Origin: DASSJT01 sp963715025
Lineage (GTDB): Bacteria; Actinomycetota; Actinomycetes; Actinomycetales; Dermatophilaceae
Assembly (NCBI GenBank): GCA_963715025.1
Contig: CAVQQQ010000003.1
Location: 415,578-479,577 of the forward strand
Direction of reading: 5' to 3'
Length of the DNA: 64,000 nucleotides
In this document: positions 25,165 to 36,323 of the stretch, one piece after another
Layout of the letters: each line of letters opens with the position of its first letter
How positions within the stretch are numbered: position 1 is the first letter of the stretch
Position numbers and translations under genes: made by a program
Notes under the pieces: generated by a model
Databases searched by the model: none
What the model saw: only the letters and a program-made list of their open reading frames with translations
Told to the model about the DNA's origin: nothing

Positions 25165-26195
25165 CGAGACGCCTGATGCGGATTCTTCACGTCGTCTGCA
25201 CCGACGCGTTCGCTGGTGTGGAGCGGCACGTCGCCCTTTTGGCAGCGGCGCAGCACGATGCCGGCCACGAGGTGCGCGTCATCGGTGGCAACGGGCAGCG
25301 CATGGCTGCCGAGATGAACCGCCCCGGCATCTCATCGCAACCCGCGCGGACCACGTGGCGCGGCCTGCAGGCCATCAATGCAGCTCCTCGCCATGACGTC
25401 ATCAACGTGCACATGACGTCTGCCGAGATCGCCGCCGCGCTTGCTGTGCGCGTGCGCTCGATCCCGATCGTCAGCACCCGCCACTTCGCAGCTCACCGAG
25501 GCTCCACCGCGCTCCGACGCACCGTGGCGATGCTCGCGGCCAGAAGCGTCGCCGCCCAGATCGCCGTCAGCGACTACGTCGCTCACCACATCGATGGGCA
25601 GAGCATCGTCGTGCACTCGGGGGTTCGGGGCGGTGACGGCCGTAGACCAGCCTCGGATCGGAATCCGGTCGTGCTGGTCGCCCAGCGCCTCGAGCGAGAG
25701 AAGCGCACCGATGTGGCACTCCGCGCCTTTGCGCGCTCGGGACTCTCCGAGCTTGGCTGGCGCCTCGAGATCGCTGGCGAGGGGGCCGAACGCAGATCCT
25801 TGGAGCGGCTGTCCAAGCAGCTGGGACTTGCCGACAATGTTGCGTTCCTTGGCCACCGCAGCGACGTCGACGAGCTCATGGACACCGCCTCTATTCTCTT
25901 CGCGTCGCGGCCTGACGAAGCCTACGGGTTGTCGGTGCTCGAGGCGATGGCCACCGGTCTCCCGGTCGTCGCCACCGGAGCAGGGGGCCACGTCGAGACC
26001 GTCGGCTCGGTCGAGGGAGCTGCCCTCTTCGACCCTGGTGACGCCGCGGCTGCGGGACGGCTGCTGGCGGAACTCGCGGAGGACGCCGCCCGCCGCGATA
26101 CCTACGGCAAGGCACTCCAGGAGACCCAGCGCACCAGGTTCACCCTGGAGGCTCAGGTCGAGGCCACTGACGCGGTCTATCGGAGTGTGATGTGA
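25161..26195 (+). CDS. GT4-family glycosyltransferase
   Basis: 344 residues. The N-terminal lobe starts MRILHVVCTDAFAGVERHVA, the acceptor side typical of PimB/WcaL-like GT4 enzymes. The C-terminal lobe has VVLVAQRLEREKRTDVALRA, FASRPDEAYGLSVLEAMATG and PVVATGAGGHVETVG. GTG 25161 overlaps the stop of the 49-residue gene; ATG 25176 is an alternative that would leave the conserved start intact. The stop overlaps the next start (GTGA). Confidence 0.92.
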   Translation: MTRRLMRILHVVCTDAFAGVERHVALLAAAQHDAGHEVRVIGGNGQRMAAEMNRPGISSQPARTTWRGLQAINAAPRHDVINVHMTSAEIAAALAVRVRSIPIVSTRHFAAHRGSTALRRTVAMLAARSVAAQIAVSDYVAHHIDGQSIVVHSGVRGGDGRRPASDRNPVVLVAQRLEREKRTDVALRAFARSGLSELGWRLEIAGEGAERRSLERLSKQLGLADNVAFLGHRSDVDELMDTASILFASRPDEAYGLSVLEAMATGLPVVATGAGGHVETVGSVEGAALFDPGDAAAAGRLLAELAEDAARRDTYGKALQETQRTRFTLEAQVEATDAVYRSVM

Positions 26196-27349
26196 CCGAC
26201 CTCGTCGTGCTCTCGCTGGAGGCCTGGGACGGCGTCTGGCGGCGCAACCAGCACCTCATCGCAGGTCTCCTGCGGGCCGACCCCCTGCTCCGTGTGCTGT
26301 TCGTCGAGCCGGCGGCCGACCCGCTCCACGCGGCCCTGCGCCGTCAGGTCCCGGCCACCGGCAAAGGCCTGCGGCGCGCCGACCGGCAGCCCGGCATACC
26401 ACCTGACGCGCTCTGGCTCTATCAGCCCACCAAGCTGCTGCCCCGCAGGCTGGACCACCGGGTCGACGAGAGGCTGGCCGAAGGCGTGGCCCGGCAGGTG
26501 GCACGGCTGGGGTTTGAGCGGCCCGTCCTGTGGGTCAACGACCCGGCTGGCGCCTCGGTCCTGGAGGCCACAGGCTGGCCTGCCCTGTATGACATCACCG
26601 ACGACTGGCTCGAGGCCGACCGCACACCTGCGGAGCACGAGCGCCTGATCCGCGACGAGGGCGTGCTGATGCGCAGGTGTGGCGAGGTCGTCGTGTGCTC
26701 GCCTCACCTGGCTGAGTCCAAGGGGTCCATTCGGCCGGTGACCCTCGTGCAGAACGGCGTCGACGTGGAGGCCTATCACGTGGCCCACCCGCGCCCGGCC
26801 GACCTGCCCGAGGGGCCGGTGGCGCTCTATGTGGGGACGCTGCACACGGATCGCATCGACCTCGACCTGTGCGTGGCGACCGCGGCGGGGGTGGCAGAGC
26901 GGGGGCGGCTGGTCATGGTGGGGCCAGTTGCCCTCGATACGGCCGACCGACAGCGGCTCGAACGGGCTGGCGCCATCCTCGCCGGTCCCCGGCACCGCGA
27001 CGAGGTGCCTGCCTACCTGCAGCACGCGGACGTCCTGGTCGTGCCCCATGTGGTCACGCCCTTCACCGACAGCCTTGACCCGATCAAGGTGTATGAGTAC
27101 CGCGCGGTGGGACGGCCGGTCGTCAGCACTCCGGTGGCCGGGTTCCGCGACCTGCGGAGCCCGCTGACGACCGTGGCCCAGGGCCCCGACTTCGTCTCCG
27201 CCGTCCGCATGGCACTGCCGGCCACGACGGCGTTCCCCGAGGGGGCCGATCCCAACGCCCCCACCTGGGCCCAGCGGGTGCGCGAGATGGCCAAGGTGCT
27301 CGACCGGCTGGCGCGTCCGGGAGCCGAACAGCCGGCGGACTCGCCATAA
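26192..27349 (+). CDS. Glycosyltransferase (GT4-like, two-lobed)
   Basis: 385 residues. It lacks a strong N-terminal signature, but WRRNQHLIAGLLRADPLLRVLF, the middle segment ALYDITDDWLEADR and the donor half ALYVGTLHTDRIDLDLC, VVPHVVTPFTDSLDPIKVYE and AVGRPVVSTPVAGFRDL are typical of the teichuronic-acid/TuaH-like glycosyltransferases. GTG 26192 overlaps the preceding TGA. Its TAA overlaps the next ATG by one base. Donor sugar unknown. Confidence 0.85.
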   Translation: MTDLVVLSLEAWDGVWRRNQHLIAGLLRADPLLRVLFVEPAADPLHAALRRQVPATGKGLRRADRQPGIPPDALWLYQPTKLLPRRLDHRVDERLAEGVARQVARLGFERPVLWVNDPAGASVLEATGWPALYDITDDWLEADRTPAEHERLIRDEGVLMRRCGEVVVCSPHLAESKGSIRPVTLVQNGVDVEAYHVAHPRPADLPEGPVALYVGTLHTDRIDLDLCVATAAGVAERGRLVMVGPVALDTADRQRLERAGAILAGPRHRDEVPAYLQHADVLVVPHVVTPFTDSLDPIKVYEYRAVGRPVVSTPVAGFRDLRSPLTTVAQGPDFVSAVRMALPATTAFPEGADPNAPTWAQRVREMAKVLDRLARPGAEQPADSP

Positions 27350-28422
27350 TGAGCCACGCCGCGGACGGCCTGGCCGCCGTGGCGCGCCCCTCTCCGCAGC
27401 AACCCCGCCTGGATCCCTCGATGCGCAGCGCCCTCCCCGACCCCGGGACCGCCCCCGCCGTCACGGCCGCGGACCACCGCCCGTGGCCGAGTGGGTCCGT
27501 CATCGTCCCCAGCCACGGGGGCGCCCAACGCCTCCCCATCCTGCTCGACGCCCTGTGCCACCAGGACTTCACCGAGCCCTGGGAAGTCGTCGTCGTGGTC
27601 GACGGCGTCGTCGACGAGACACCCGACCTGCTGGCCGACTACGCCACGAGGCTGCCCCTGCGCAGCCTCGTCGCCGACGAGCCCCAGGGGCCGATAGCGG
27701 CGTTGAATGCCGGGTTCGGCGCCGCCCGGGGGGAGGTCTTGATCCGGGCCGGGGACGACCTGACCCCAGAGGAGAGCTTTGTCGCCCGGCACGTCGCCTG
27801 GCACGAAGGGCGCGAGGACCTCGCGGTCATCGGCATGGCGCGCGACCTCTATCCCTACACGGCGTTTGCCCGCTCCTACGGCATCGAGCACGACGAGGAG
27901 GCCCGTCAGCAGGCCTACTCGAGCGACGAGGACGCGCTGTGGACCCTGTGGGGTCCCAACAGCTCACTCCATCGGGGCGCGTGGGCCCGGGTCGGTGGCT
28001 TCGACCTGGGGCTCCCGCTGGGCCACGATGCCGACTTCGGCTGGCGGCTCCGGGAAGCGGGCATCCGCTTCCTTGTCGACCCCGAGCTGGAGACCGAGCG
28101 GCGCAGCCCCCCGGCGACCGCGGCAGACCGCGTGGCGCGGGCCTTCAGCGAGGGCGCTGCCCGGAAATACGTCGAGCTTGCTCACCCCGGAGTGCGGTGG
28201 CCGGACCCAGAGCCCGCGCCGTCGCGCTGGCATACAACCTCGGTCCGTTTCGTGGCGCGGCGCCTGCGCACGCCGGAGCGGTTCCAGCGCGCTGCGCGGG
28301 CCCTCGACCGCTCGCTTCCCCGGATGCCGCAGGGCATGGGCCACCGCAGCGTGGAGATCCTCGAGGACTCGGCTCGCCGGGCCGGACACCTGCGGGTCAG
28401 GCCACCGGCTTCCAGGTCTTGA
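27349..28422 (+). CDS. GT2-family glycosyltransferase
   Basis: 357 residues. After a 45-residue disordered Pro/Ala-rich lead comes a GT-A domain: GSVIVPSHGGAQRLPILLDA, WEVVVVVDGVVDETPDLLA, LNAGFGAARGEVLIRAGDD (DXD-like) and LWTLWGPNSSLHRGAWARVG, then a basic C-terminal tail. It is the last gene of the coupled chain that begins at 21678. Its 3' end overlaps the convergent Asp-box protein gene by 26 bases. Confidence 0.88.
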   Translation: MSHAADGLAAVARPSPQQPRLDPSMRSALPDPGTAPAVTAADHRPWPSGSVIVPSHGGAQRLPILLDALCHQDFTEPWEVVVVVDGVVDETPDLLADYATRLPLRSLVADEPQGPIAALNAGFGAARGEVLIRAGDDLTPEESFVARHVAWHEGREDLAVIGMARDLYPYTAFARSYGIEHDEEARQQAYSSDEDALWTLWGPNSSLHRGAWARVGGFDLGLPLGHDADFGWRLREAGIRFLVDPELETERRSPPATAADRVARAFSEGAARKYVELAHPGVRWPDPEPAPSRWHTTSVRFVARRLRTPERFQRAARALDRSLPRMPQGMGHRSVEILEDSARRAGHLRVRPPASRS

Positions 28423-29344
28423 GCCCGTCGCTGGACTTCCAGACGTCGCCGCGCACGAGCAGCCAGGCGGTCTTGCCCGTCACCGACAGCGCCACCGCCC
28501 CCGGCTTCACGTCCTTCACCGGCACCTCGACGCAGGCGAGGGCCTTGGCTGCGCTCGAGCTGACCGACCAGACCTGCACGCCCGCACACTCTGTGTTGGC
28601 GCCGGCCGCGTAGGCCTGGGTCCCCGAACTGCCTGCGGACACGGCATACGCACCGGTTGCCTCGCTGACGTCGGACCAGGTGGCTCCGGAGTCGGTGGAG
28701 CGCCGGACCATGCCCGTGCTGCAGAGCACCACAGCGCTTTCGGCGGTCGCGCCTCGGGAGAAGTCGACGACCGCCTGGCCGTCGCAGGGCTCGACGGTGC
28801 TGCCGCTCGGTAGCAGCAGGCGGCTGGTGCTCTTCGCGCTGAGCGCCCATGTGCTGCTGGCGGGCTGGGGGGTGGACCAGGTGGCCCCGCCGTCGGACGT
28901 GGACGTGAGCACCAGCCTGCAGTCGCTCTTGGCGCCCACAGCGAACGCCTCGTTGGCGCTGGTCGCCTGCACCCGGGTGACCACCTCGAGGGGCACGTTC
29001 TGGGCCGACCAGGTGGCGCCGCCATCGCTCGTGGTCTCGAGCTTGGCGCCGCCCCGGTCACAGGAGCCCACGGTCGCCCGCCAGGCAACGTTGCCGTCGA
29101 GCGCCACGATGATCGACTTGAGGCGGGTAGGGGGGGCCGGCTTGGGTGCCAGGGTGGTCGGGGAGGCGGTGGTGGTCGTTGCGGTCGTGGCTGTCGTCTG
29201 GCTGGGCCGGGCCTGCGGCACCGATGCCGACGAACGGGAGATGATCGAGTCGGCGACGCCCCGGCCGGGACGCATCAACAGGGCGATCAGAATGAGGTCG
29301 ACGACAATGAGGGCGCCGATGAAGGCCCCTTTCAGCCACGCCAT
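28397..29344 (-). CDS. Membrane-anchored Asp-box (BNR-like) repeat protein
   Basis: 315 residues. ATG 29344 starts MAWLKGAFIGALIVVDLIL, a single N-terminal membrane anchor, followed by a Ser/Thr/Pro-rich linker (residues 35-80) and a beta-propeller-like domain. Four Asp-box motifs are visible: TTSDGGATWS, STSDGGATWS, RSTDSGATWS and KSSDGLKTWK. Such repeats occur in sialidase-like and Ycf48-like proteins and shape propeller blades; catalysis is not implied. The frame is open upstream to 29488, but that part is not conserved. It marks the right border of the polysaccharide locus. Function unknown. Confidence 0.8.
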   Translation of the reverse strand: MAWLKGAFIGALIVVDLILIALLMRPGRGVADSIISRSSASVPQARPSQTTATTATTTTASPTTLAPKPAPPTRLKSIIVALDGNVAWRATVGSCDRGGAKLETTSDGGATWSAQNVPLEVVTRVQATSANEAFAVGAKSDCRLVLTSTSDGGATWSTPQPASSTWALSAKSTSRLLLPSGSTVEPCDGQAVVDFSRGATAESAVVLCSTGMVRRSTDSGATWSDVSEATGAYAVSAGSSGTQAYAAGANTECAGVQVWSVSSSAAKALACVEVPVKDVKPGAVALSVTGKTAWLLVRGDVWKSSDGLKTWKPVA

Positions 29345-29707
29345 GGTGACCTCCAGCGCGACCGGACGTACGCCGGGGAACGCCACGCTGCCAGACCGAG
29401 CATCCGACCGCACCTCCCTCATCTCGTGGTCCGACGTGGGGGCGGTCCGGATGACCGCCCGGCAACCGAGGACACGCGGCACTGACACCGGTGGCCGGAG
29501 CGGGTGTCATGGGCGCTCAGATCCTACCCTCAGCACCGCGGGGCCCCTCTATCCCGCCCGCGGTCTGGACGTTCGTCCCCGACCGACCGCTGTCACGGTG
29601 ACCTACGTCGCGTCAGGGAGCCCCCGCCCGCAATCCGTTGGCCGGCATCACCCTCCTCCAAGCGCGCCCCGTGGCCTGCTCGCGGGGTTCGAGGCAGGAT
29701 GGCGCCC
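29345..29707. other. 363-base intergenic gap between divergent Asp-box gene and aqpZ
   Basis: No convincing gene is seen. The stretch must hold the promoters of both flanking genes. A perfect 8-bp inverted repeat, ACCGCGGG (29535-29542) and CCCGCGGT (29557-29564) with a 14-base spacer, could be an operator. A ribosome site GAGGCAGGA lies just before the aqpZ ATG at 29708. Confidence 0.5.
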
Positions 29708-30532
29708 ATGCACACACCCACCACCGTCCAGCGACTCGCCGCGGAGTTCCTCGGCACCTTCTGGCTGGTTTTCGCGGGCTGCGGCAGCGCGATCTTCGCC
29801 GCCACCTACGTGACCGGCGGCGCGCTGACGGGCGGCACCCTGCAGCTCGGGATCGGTTTCCTCGGGGTCGCCCTGGCGTTCGGCCTCTCGGTCACGACGA
29901 TGGCCTACGCCGTGGGGCACATCTCGGGCGCCCACTTCAACCCGGCGGTGACCGTGGGCCTGTCGGTGGCCCGGCGCTTCGAGTGGCGGGACGTGCCCGG
30001 CTACGTCGGCGCGCAAGTGGTGGGCGGGCTCGTCGCGGGCACGACGCTGTGGGCCATCGCGCGGGGCCGGGACGGCTTCGACGCCACGGGCCACATGGCC
30101 GCCAACGGGTACGGTGAGCATTCGCCCGGGGGCTACCAGCTTTTCGCCGTGCTCGTCACCGAGGCGCTCCTCACCGCGATCTTCGTTTACGTCATCCTCG
30201 GCGCCACCGACTCGCGGTCGCCGAGAGGTTTCGAGCCGCTCGCCATCGGCCTGACGCTCACCCTCATTCACTTGATCTCGATCCCGATCAGCAACACGTC
30301 GGTCAACCCGGCGCGCTCGACCGCCGTCGCCTTCTTCAACGGCAACGGCGCCCCGGCTCAGCTGTGGCTCTTCTGGGTGGCGCCGCTCCTGGGCGCGGCG
30401 ATTGCCGGTGCCACGTTCCACCTCGTCACCGGCGTCGACAGGCGCGACCGCGACATCAGCGGCTCGATCTCCGCGGCGGACGTGATGGTTCCCGAGGGTG
30501 TCGACCCCGACGCCCCCCGCCCTCGCGTCTGA
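29708..30532 (+). CDS. aqpZ: Aquaporin Z family water channel
   Basis: 274 residues with six membrane helices and the two half-helix NPA loops: GAHFNPAVTVGLS (about residue 77) and SVNPARSTAVAF (about residue 202). AEFLGTFWLVFAGCGSA at the N-terminus is the standard first helix. The Arg after the second NPA (NPARS) is the selectivity-filter residue of aquaporins. The C-terminal 40 residues are a soluble acidic tail that is longer than in E. coli AqpZ. ATG 29708 is chosen for its ribosome site; ATG 29699 would add three residues. It is probably monocistronic. Confidence 0.95.
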   Translation: MHTPTTVQRLAAEFLGTFWLVFAGCGSAIFAATYVTGGALTGGTLQLGIGFLGVALAFGLSVTTMAYAVGHISGAHFNPAVTVGLSVARRFEWRDVPGYVGAQVVGGLVAGTTLWAIARGRDGFDATGHMAANGYGEHSPGGYQLFAVLVTEALLTAIFVYVILGATDSRSPRGFEPLAIGLTLTLIHLISIPISNTSVNPARSTAVAFFNGNGAPAQLWLFWVAPLLGAAIAGATFHLVTGVDRRDRDISGSISAADVMVPEGVDPDAPRPRV

Positions 30533-30580
30533 CCCGCGCCCCCGGCCCGCCAGCGCACGAGGTTCGTCCGCCAGAGTGTG

Positions 30581-30610
30581 GGGTTGAGGGGGTCAGGACC
30601 CCCCGAAGCC
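30581..30610 (+). terminator. Possible terminator region after aqpZ
   Basis: A G-run and C-run (GGGGG at 30588-30592 against CCCCC at 30599-30603) can fold into a tight hairpin 50 bases after the aqpZ stop. A second inverted repeat, CCGGCCG (30636-30642) and CGGCCGG (30652-30658), follows. Neither has a T tract. Confidence 0.3.
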
Positions 30611-30759
30611 CACCCTTGCCGGGCAGGGGACGTAACCGGCCGGCATACCCTCGGCCGGCGATGACGAGGCGCTGCCGTGGCCTCGGAGCGGTTCGATAGC
30701 CTGAGCACCGCCTCCGCACCACCCGTGTGTCCGCACCACCCAGGGAGAGAGCCGCGTTC

Positions 30760-32972
<2,213 letters not shown>

Positions 32973-32976
<4 letters not shown>

Positions 32977-33164
32977 TCGAGCAGGTCCGCAAGCCACTGC
33001 CGCACGGCGCTCAGGGTTGCTGGCGTCACCGTGCCGGAGATCGACCTCACCCGGGTACGGCTGACGGTGCGTGGCTGCTCGGTCATGGCCCAGCTGGGGC
33101 GACTCAAGCCGGTGGGGCCATGCAGTCGCACGTGGTTGGGCCAGCCGCGGTCCACCACAGTCAC
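32973..33164 (-). CDS. Small 63-residue hypothetical protein
   Basis: A GTG-started frame begins 6 bases after the PPOX-protein stop on the same strand and ends in the CTAG that also ends icd. The C-terminus RSISGTVTPATLSAVRQWLADLLD looks like an amphipathic protein end, whereas the first 25 residues look random. A shorter version could start at the internal ATG of MTEQPRTVS. No family recognised. It is reported because of operon position and spacing; it may equally be non-coding. Confidence 0.3.
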
Positions 33165-33170
33165 GGGCGG

Positions 33171-33557
33171 TCATCGCAAGCGACGTGGGCCGCCGTCCTC
33201 GCCCAGGCCCCAGCTGAGGATCCACCTCGGGTGGACGCGGATCACCTGGCTGGTCATGCCAGCCATGACCGGTTCCTGCCCCTCGAGCGCCTCCGCCCGC
33301 CCGCGGAGCTCAACCCCTCGGGGGCGCCAGGGCCGCGTCGACGCCAAGTCGTCGACGACGAACGCCACCTCACCGTTGTCGACGACGTTGCGCCACTTCG
33401 CCGAGTGCCCCAGTCGCCGGCCCCCGATGTCGATCGTCCCATTGTCGTTGACCCGGAAGCCCACCGGTGAGTTCTGGAGAGTTCCGTCGGCCCGCCTGGT
33501 CGCCAGGCGCCCGAGGAACTGCGATTTGAGGTATGCCGTCTCCGCTGCGGTGAACAT
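33171..33557 (-). CDS. PPOX-class (FMN/F420-binding split-barrel) family protein
   Basis: 128 residues, the usual size of the PPOX/F420 family. FTAAETAYLKSQFLGRLATR, RADGTLQNSPVGFRVNDNG and KWRNVVDNGEVAFVVDDLAS follow the split-barrel pattern in which the first strands read 'RLAT...P.V.PVGF'. The C-terminal VIRVHPRWILSWGL also fits. Members bind FMN, F420 or heme-related ligands and act as reductases or ligand-binding proteins. Substrate unknown. ATG 33557 begins at the first conserved helix. Confidence 0.82.
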   Translation of the reverse strand: MFTAAETAYLKSQFLGRLATRRADGTLQNSPVGFRVNDNGTIDIGGRRLGHSAKWRNVVDNGEVAFVVDDLASTRPWRPRGVELRGRAEALEGQEPVMAGMTSQVIRVHPRWILSWGLGEDGGPRRLR

Positions 33558-33670
33558 GGGGTTCAGCCTCCGTCGTGAAGCGCGCTTGATGTCAAGCCGC
33601 TCGTCCGCATGGGAGGCCCCGGTCCGGGGCACACCATGGGTGAGCCTGTCTGAGAGGAGTGCCGATCTCT

Positions 33671-34492
33671 GTGTCGTCAACCCTGTCCTCAAGTCTGTCC
33701 TCGACGCTGTCCTCAGCCCTGAAGAGCGTGCGGCGCCCGAGCCGCTCGGTCCGCAGCACCCGCCTGCTATTGGGTGGCGCCGCCCTGGCCCTGGTCGCCG
33801 TCCCGTTCACCCTGGTGCTCGTCCTGGTCGAGGACAAGTGGGAGCCACTCGCCGAGGCCGACCAGGTCGCGCGCGACGGGCTCCACGGGTTTGCCGTGGG
33901 GCATCCTGCGTTCGTGACCCTCATGCGGGTCATCAGCGACTCCGGCTCTGCGCTCGCCTGGCAGATCATCCTGGGCCTGGTGGCGATCTGGCTGCTCTGG
34001 CGGCGACTGTGGCGGCTTGCCCTGTTCGTGGTGGCGACCGGCGCGGGCTCCTCGCTGCTCAACAGCGTGGTCAAGTCAGCCGTGAACCGACCGCGGCCGC
34101 TGGTGTCACATCCCCTGCTGCACGAGCCCGGAGCCAGCTTCCCGAGCGGCCATGCCCAGGCGGCGATCACGGGGTATGCCGTCCTCCTCCTCGTGTTCGT
34201 GCCGGTCTTGTCACACGCCTGGCGCTGGATCGCCTCCGCTGCGGCGGTGGTCATGGTCCTGGCCATCGGCTTCTCGCGAGTCGCCATGGCAGCCCACTTC
34301 GTCTCCGACGTGTTGGCTGCCTACATCCTCGGAGCTGCCTGGGTTGTGGCCATGACCGCGCTGTTCAGTGCCTGGCGGCTCCATCGTGGCCGTCCTGCAG
34401 TGACACCGAGCGAGGGCCTCGAACCCGAGCAGACCAGACGCCTGGACCCGACAGCTCGGGCCGCGCAGCGCGACGTATCCCAGCCCGAGTGA
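33671..34492 (+). CDS. PAP2-superfamily membrane phosphatase
   Basis: 273 residues, six membrane helices. All three phosphatase motifs are clear: KSAVNRPRP (C1), SFPSGHAQA (C2) and SRVAMAAHFVSDVLA (C3). It is an independent paralogue of the PAP2 gene at 15534. The N-terminus is a Ser/Leu repeat (STLSSSLSSTLSSALKS) encoded by a small degenerate DNA repeat. GTG 33671 is preferred because AGGAG at 33655-33659 lies 11 bases upstream; GTG 33659 would sit on top of that site. The likely substrate is undecaprenyl pyrophosphate or another lipid phosphate. Confidence 0.9.
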   Translation: MSSTLSSSLSSTLSSALKSVRRPSRSVRSTRLLLGGAALALVAVPFTLVLVLVEDKWEPLAEADQVARDGLHGFAVGHPAFVTLMRVISDSGSALAWQIILGLVAIWLLWRRLWRLALFVVATGAGSSLLNSVVKSAVNRPRPLVSHPLLHEPGASFPSGHAQAAITGYAVLLLVFVPVLSHAWRWIASAAAVVMVLAIGFSRVAMAAHFVSDVLAAYILGAAWVVAMTALFSAWRLHRGRPAVTPSEGLEPEQTRRLDPTARAAQRDVSQPE

Positions 34493-34608
34493 GCGCGCCT
34501 CCGGCTGAGCCACGCGGTCTGACCTGGTTCTTCGCTGGCGCGCCGCCCGGGGGTGGTGACTGGCACAAGGCCAAGGCCGCCCCTCGGGGCCGGCGCACCG
34601 GCATACCC

Positions 34609-35082
34609 CTAGAGGCGGCCGAAGTGCGGTCGACCCGCGAAGGCGAGGGCCAGCGCCAGCCGTTCCCTGGTTGTGGGCGAGAGGTCAGGCAGCGCGTCGA
34701 GGGCGAACCAGCCGACCGCCAGGGACTCGTCGTCGTTGACGCGTGCCTCGCCACCGAGCGGCCGGCACCGGAAGCACAGGTCGAGGTACTGGGCCACGTC
34801 GCCATTGGGGTAGGTGATCGGCGGGAGCGCAAGCACGCTGGTGAGCTCGCCGACCTCGACCGTCAGGGCAGTCTCCTCCCAGACCTCGCGGGCCAAGGCG
34901 GTCATCGGCTCCTCGCCCGGCTCGAGGATGCCGCTCACCAGCGACCACTGGCCGTTGTCGGCCCGCTGGATGCACAGGAGACGGTCGGCGTCGTCGCGCA
35001 CCACCCCAGTCACCCCGACCAGAGGCAGCGGAGCGTGGCCGACCTGCTTGCGCAGGGCGAGGATGAAGTCGGGCACTGGCAT
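34609..35082 (-). CDS. Nudix hydrolase
   Basis: 157 residues. The Nudix box is GILEPGEEPMTALAREVWEE followed by TAL. It matches G-x5-E-x7-R-E-U-x-E-E with Ala in place of the final Gly, so catalysis is likely retained because the metal-binding Glu residues are intact. The N-terminus MPVPDFILALRKQVGHAPLP is typical of an actinobacterial subgroup that hydrolyses nucleoside diphosphate derivatives. ATG 35082 was preferred over GTG 35106 because the family starts there. Confidence 0.88.
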   Translation of the reverse strand: MPVPDFILALRKQVGHAPLPLVGVTGVVRDDADRLLCIQRADNGQWSLVSGILEPGEEPMTALAREVWEETALTVEVGELTSVLALPPITYPNGDVAQYLDLCFRCRPLGGEARVNDDESLAVGWFALDALPDLSPTTRERLALALAFAGRPHFGRL

Positions 35083-35310
35083 GCGCTCACGGTAGGCCAC
35101 CGCCACTGCACTCGCTGGTCACCACGGAGCCACCGGCCGACACCCCTCGCGGGACTGCTACCGTCGCTGCCGACGGCGGTCGGGTTGGTGTCGGGTGCGG
35201 TGCAGCGACGGTGCTGCCGATGCCCGCCAAGGCCCGATCGAGGCCCAACCGAGCATGAGCAGAGCACGCAAGGACAGTCCAGCACCAGCGGATGACCGAA
35301 GGGGTTCATC

Positions 35311-36303
35311 GTGAGCACTTCCCCCGTCAAGGTGGCCGTGACCGGCGCGGCCGGCCAGATCGGCTACAGCATCCTGTTCCGCATTGCGAGTGGCGCGATC
35401 TTCGGCGCCGAGACTCCCGTCGAGCTCCGGCTCCTGGAGATCACGCCCGCGCTCAAGGCGCTCGAGGGTGTCGTGATGGAGCTCGACGACTGCGCCTTTC
35501 CGACCCTGGCCAAGGTCGAGATCGGTGACGACCCCAACGTGATCTTCGAGGGCGTCAACCAGGCCCTTCTCGTGGGAGCCCGGCCACGCGGCCCCGGCAT
35601 GGAGCGCGGCGACCTGCTCGAGGCAAACGGCGGCATCTTCGCGCCGCAGGGCAAGGCGCTCAACGCGCACGCGGCCGATGACATCCGAGTCACGGTCACG
35701 GGCAACCCAGCCAACACCAACGCGCTCATCGCCATGAGCAACGCACCCGACATCCCCCATGAGCGCTTCTCGGCGCTGACCCGCCTCGACCACAACCGGG
35801 CCATCTCGCAGCTCGCTGCCAAGCTCGGGGTGCCGGTCACCGAGGTCAGGAAGATGACGATCTGGGGCAACCACTCGGCCACGCAGTACCCCGACCTCTT
35901 CCACGCGGAGGTCTCGGGCAAGAACGCCGCCGAGGCGGTGAACGACCCGGAGTGGCTGGCCGGCACGTTCATTCCCACCGTGGCGAAGCGGGGCGCGGCC
36001 ATCATCGCGGCGCGCGGCGCGTCGTCGGCTGCATCAGCGGCCTCGGCGACGATCGACCACACCCGCACGTGGGCGCTCGGCACGCCGGAGGGCGACTGGG
36101 TGTCGATGGCGGTGCGATCGGATGGCTCCTACGGCGTGCCGCAAGGGCTCATCTCGTCCTTCCCGGTCACGACCAGGGGCGGCGACTGGTCCATCGTGCA
36201 GGGACTGGAGATCGACGAGTTCTCGCGCGGCAAGATCGACGCCTCGGTCCGCGAGCTCGAGGAGGAGCGCGACGCGGTCAGGGGACTCGGCCTGATCGGC
36301 TGA
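35311..36303 (+). CDS. mdh: Malate dehydrogenase (NAD-dependent)
   Basis: 330 residues. The N-terminal VAVTGAAGQIGYSILFRIAS is the NAD site of the cytosolic-type MDH group; VTGNPANTNALIA, LTRLDHNRA and IWGNHSATQYPD (catalytic His) are diagnostic. It oxidises malate to oxaloacetate in the citric acid cycle. GTG 35311 has a ribosome site GAAGGGG about 7 bases upstream. It is followed by convergent DUF3017 and folD genes with only 20 bases between stops. Confidence 0.97.
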   Translation: MSTSPVKVAVTGAAGQIGYSILFRIASGAIFGAETPVELRLLEITPALKALEGVVMELDDCAFPTLAKVEIGDDPNVIFEGVNQALLVGARPRGPGMERGDLLEANGGIFAPQGKALNAHAADDIRVTVTGNPANTNALIAMSNAPDIPHERFSALTRLDHNRAISQLAAKLGVPVTEVRKMTIWGNHSATQYPDLFHAEVSGKNAAEAVNDPEWLAGTFIPTVAKRGAAIIAARGASSAASAASATIDHTRTWALGTPEGDWVSMAVRSDGSYGVPQGLISSFPVTTRGGDWSIVQGLEIDEFSRGKIDASVRELEEERDAVRGLGLIG

Positions 36304-36323
36304 CCCGGTTCAGCCTCGGAGTC

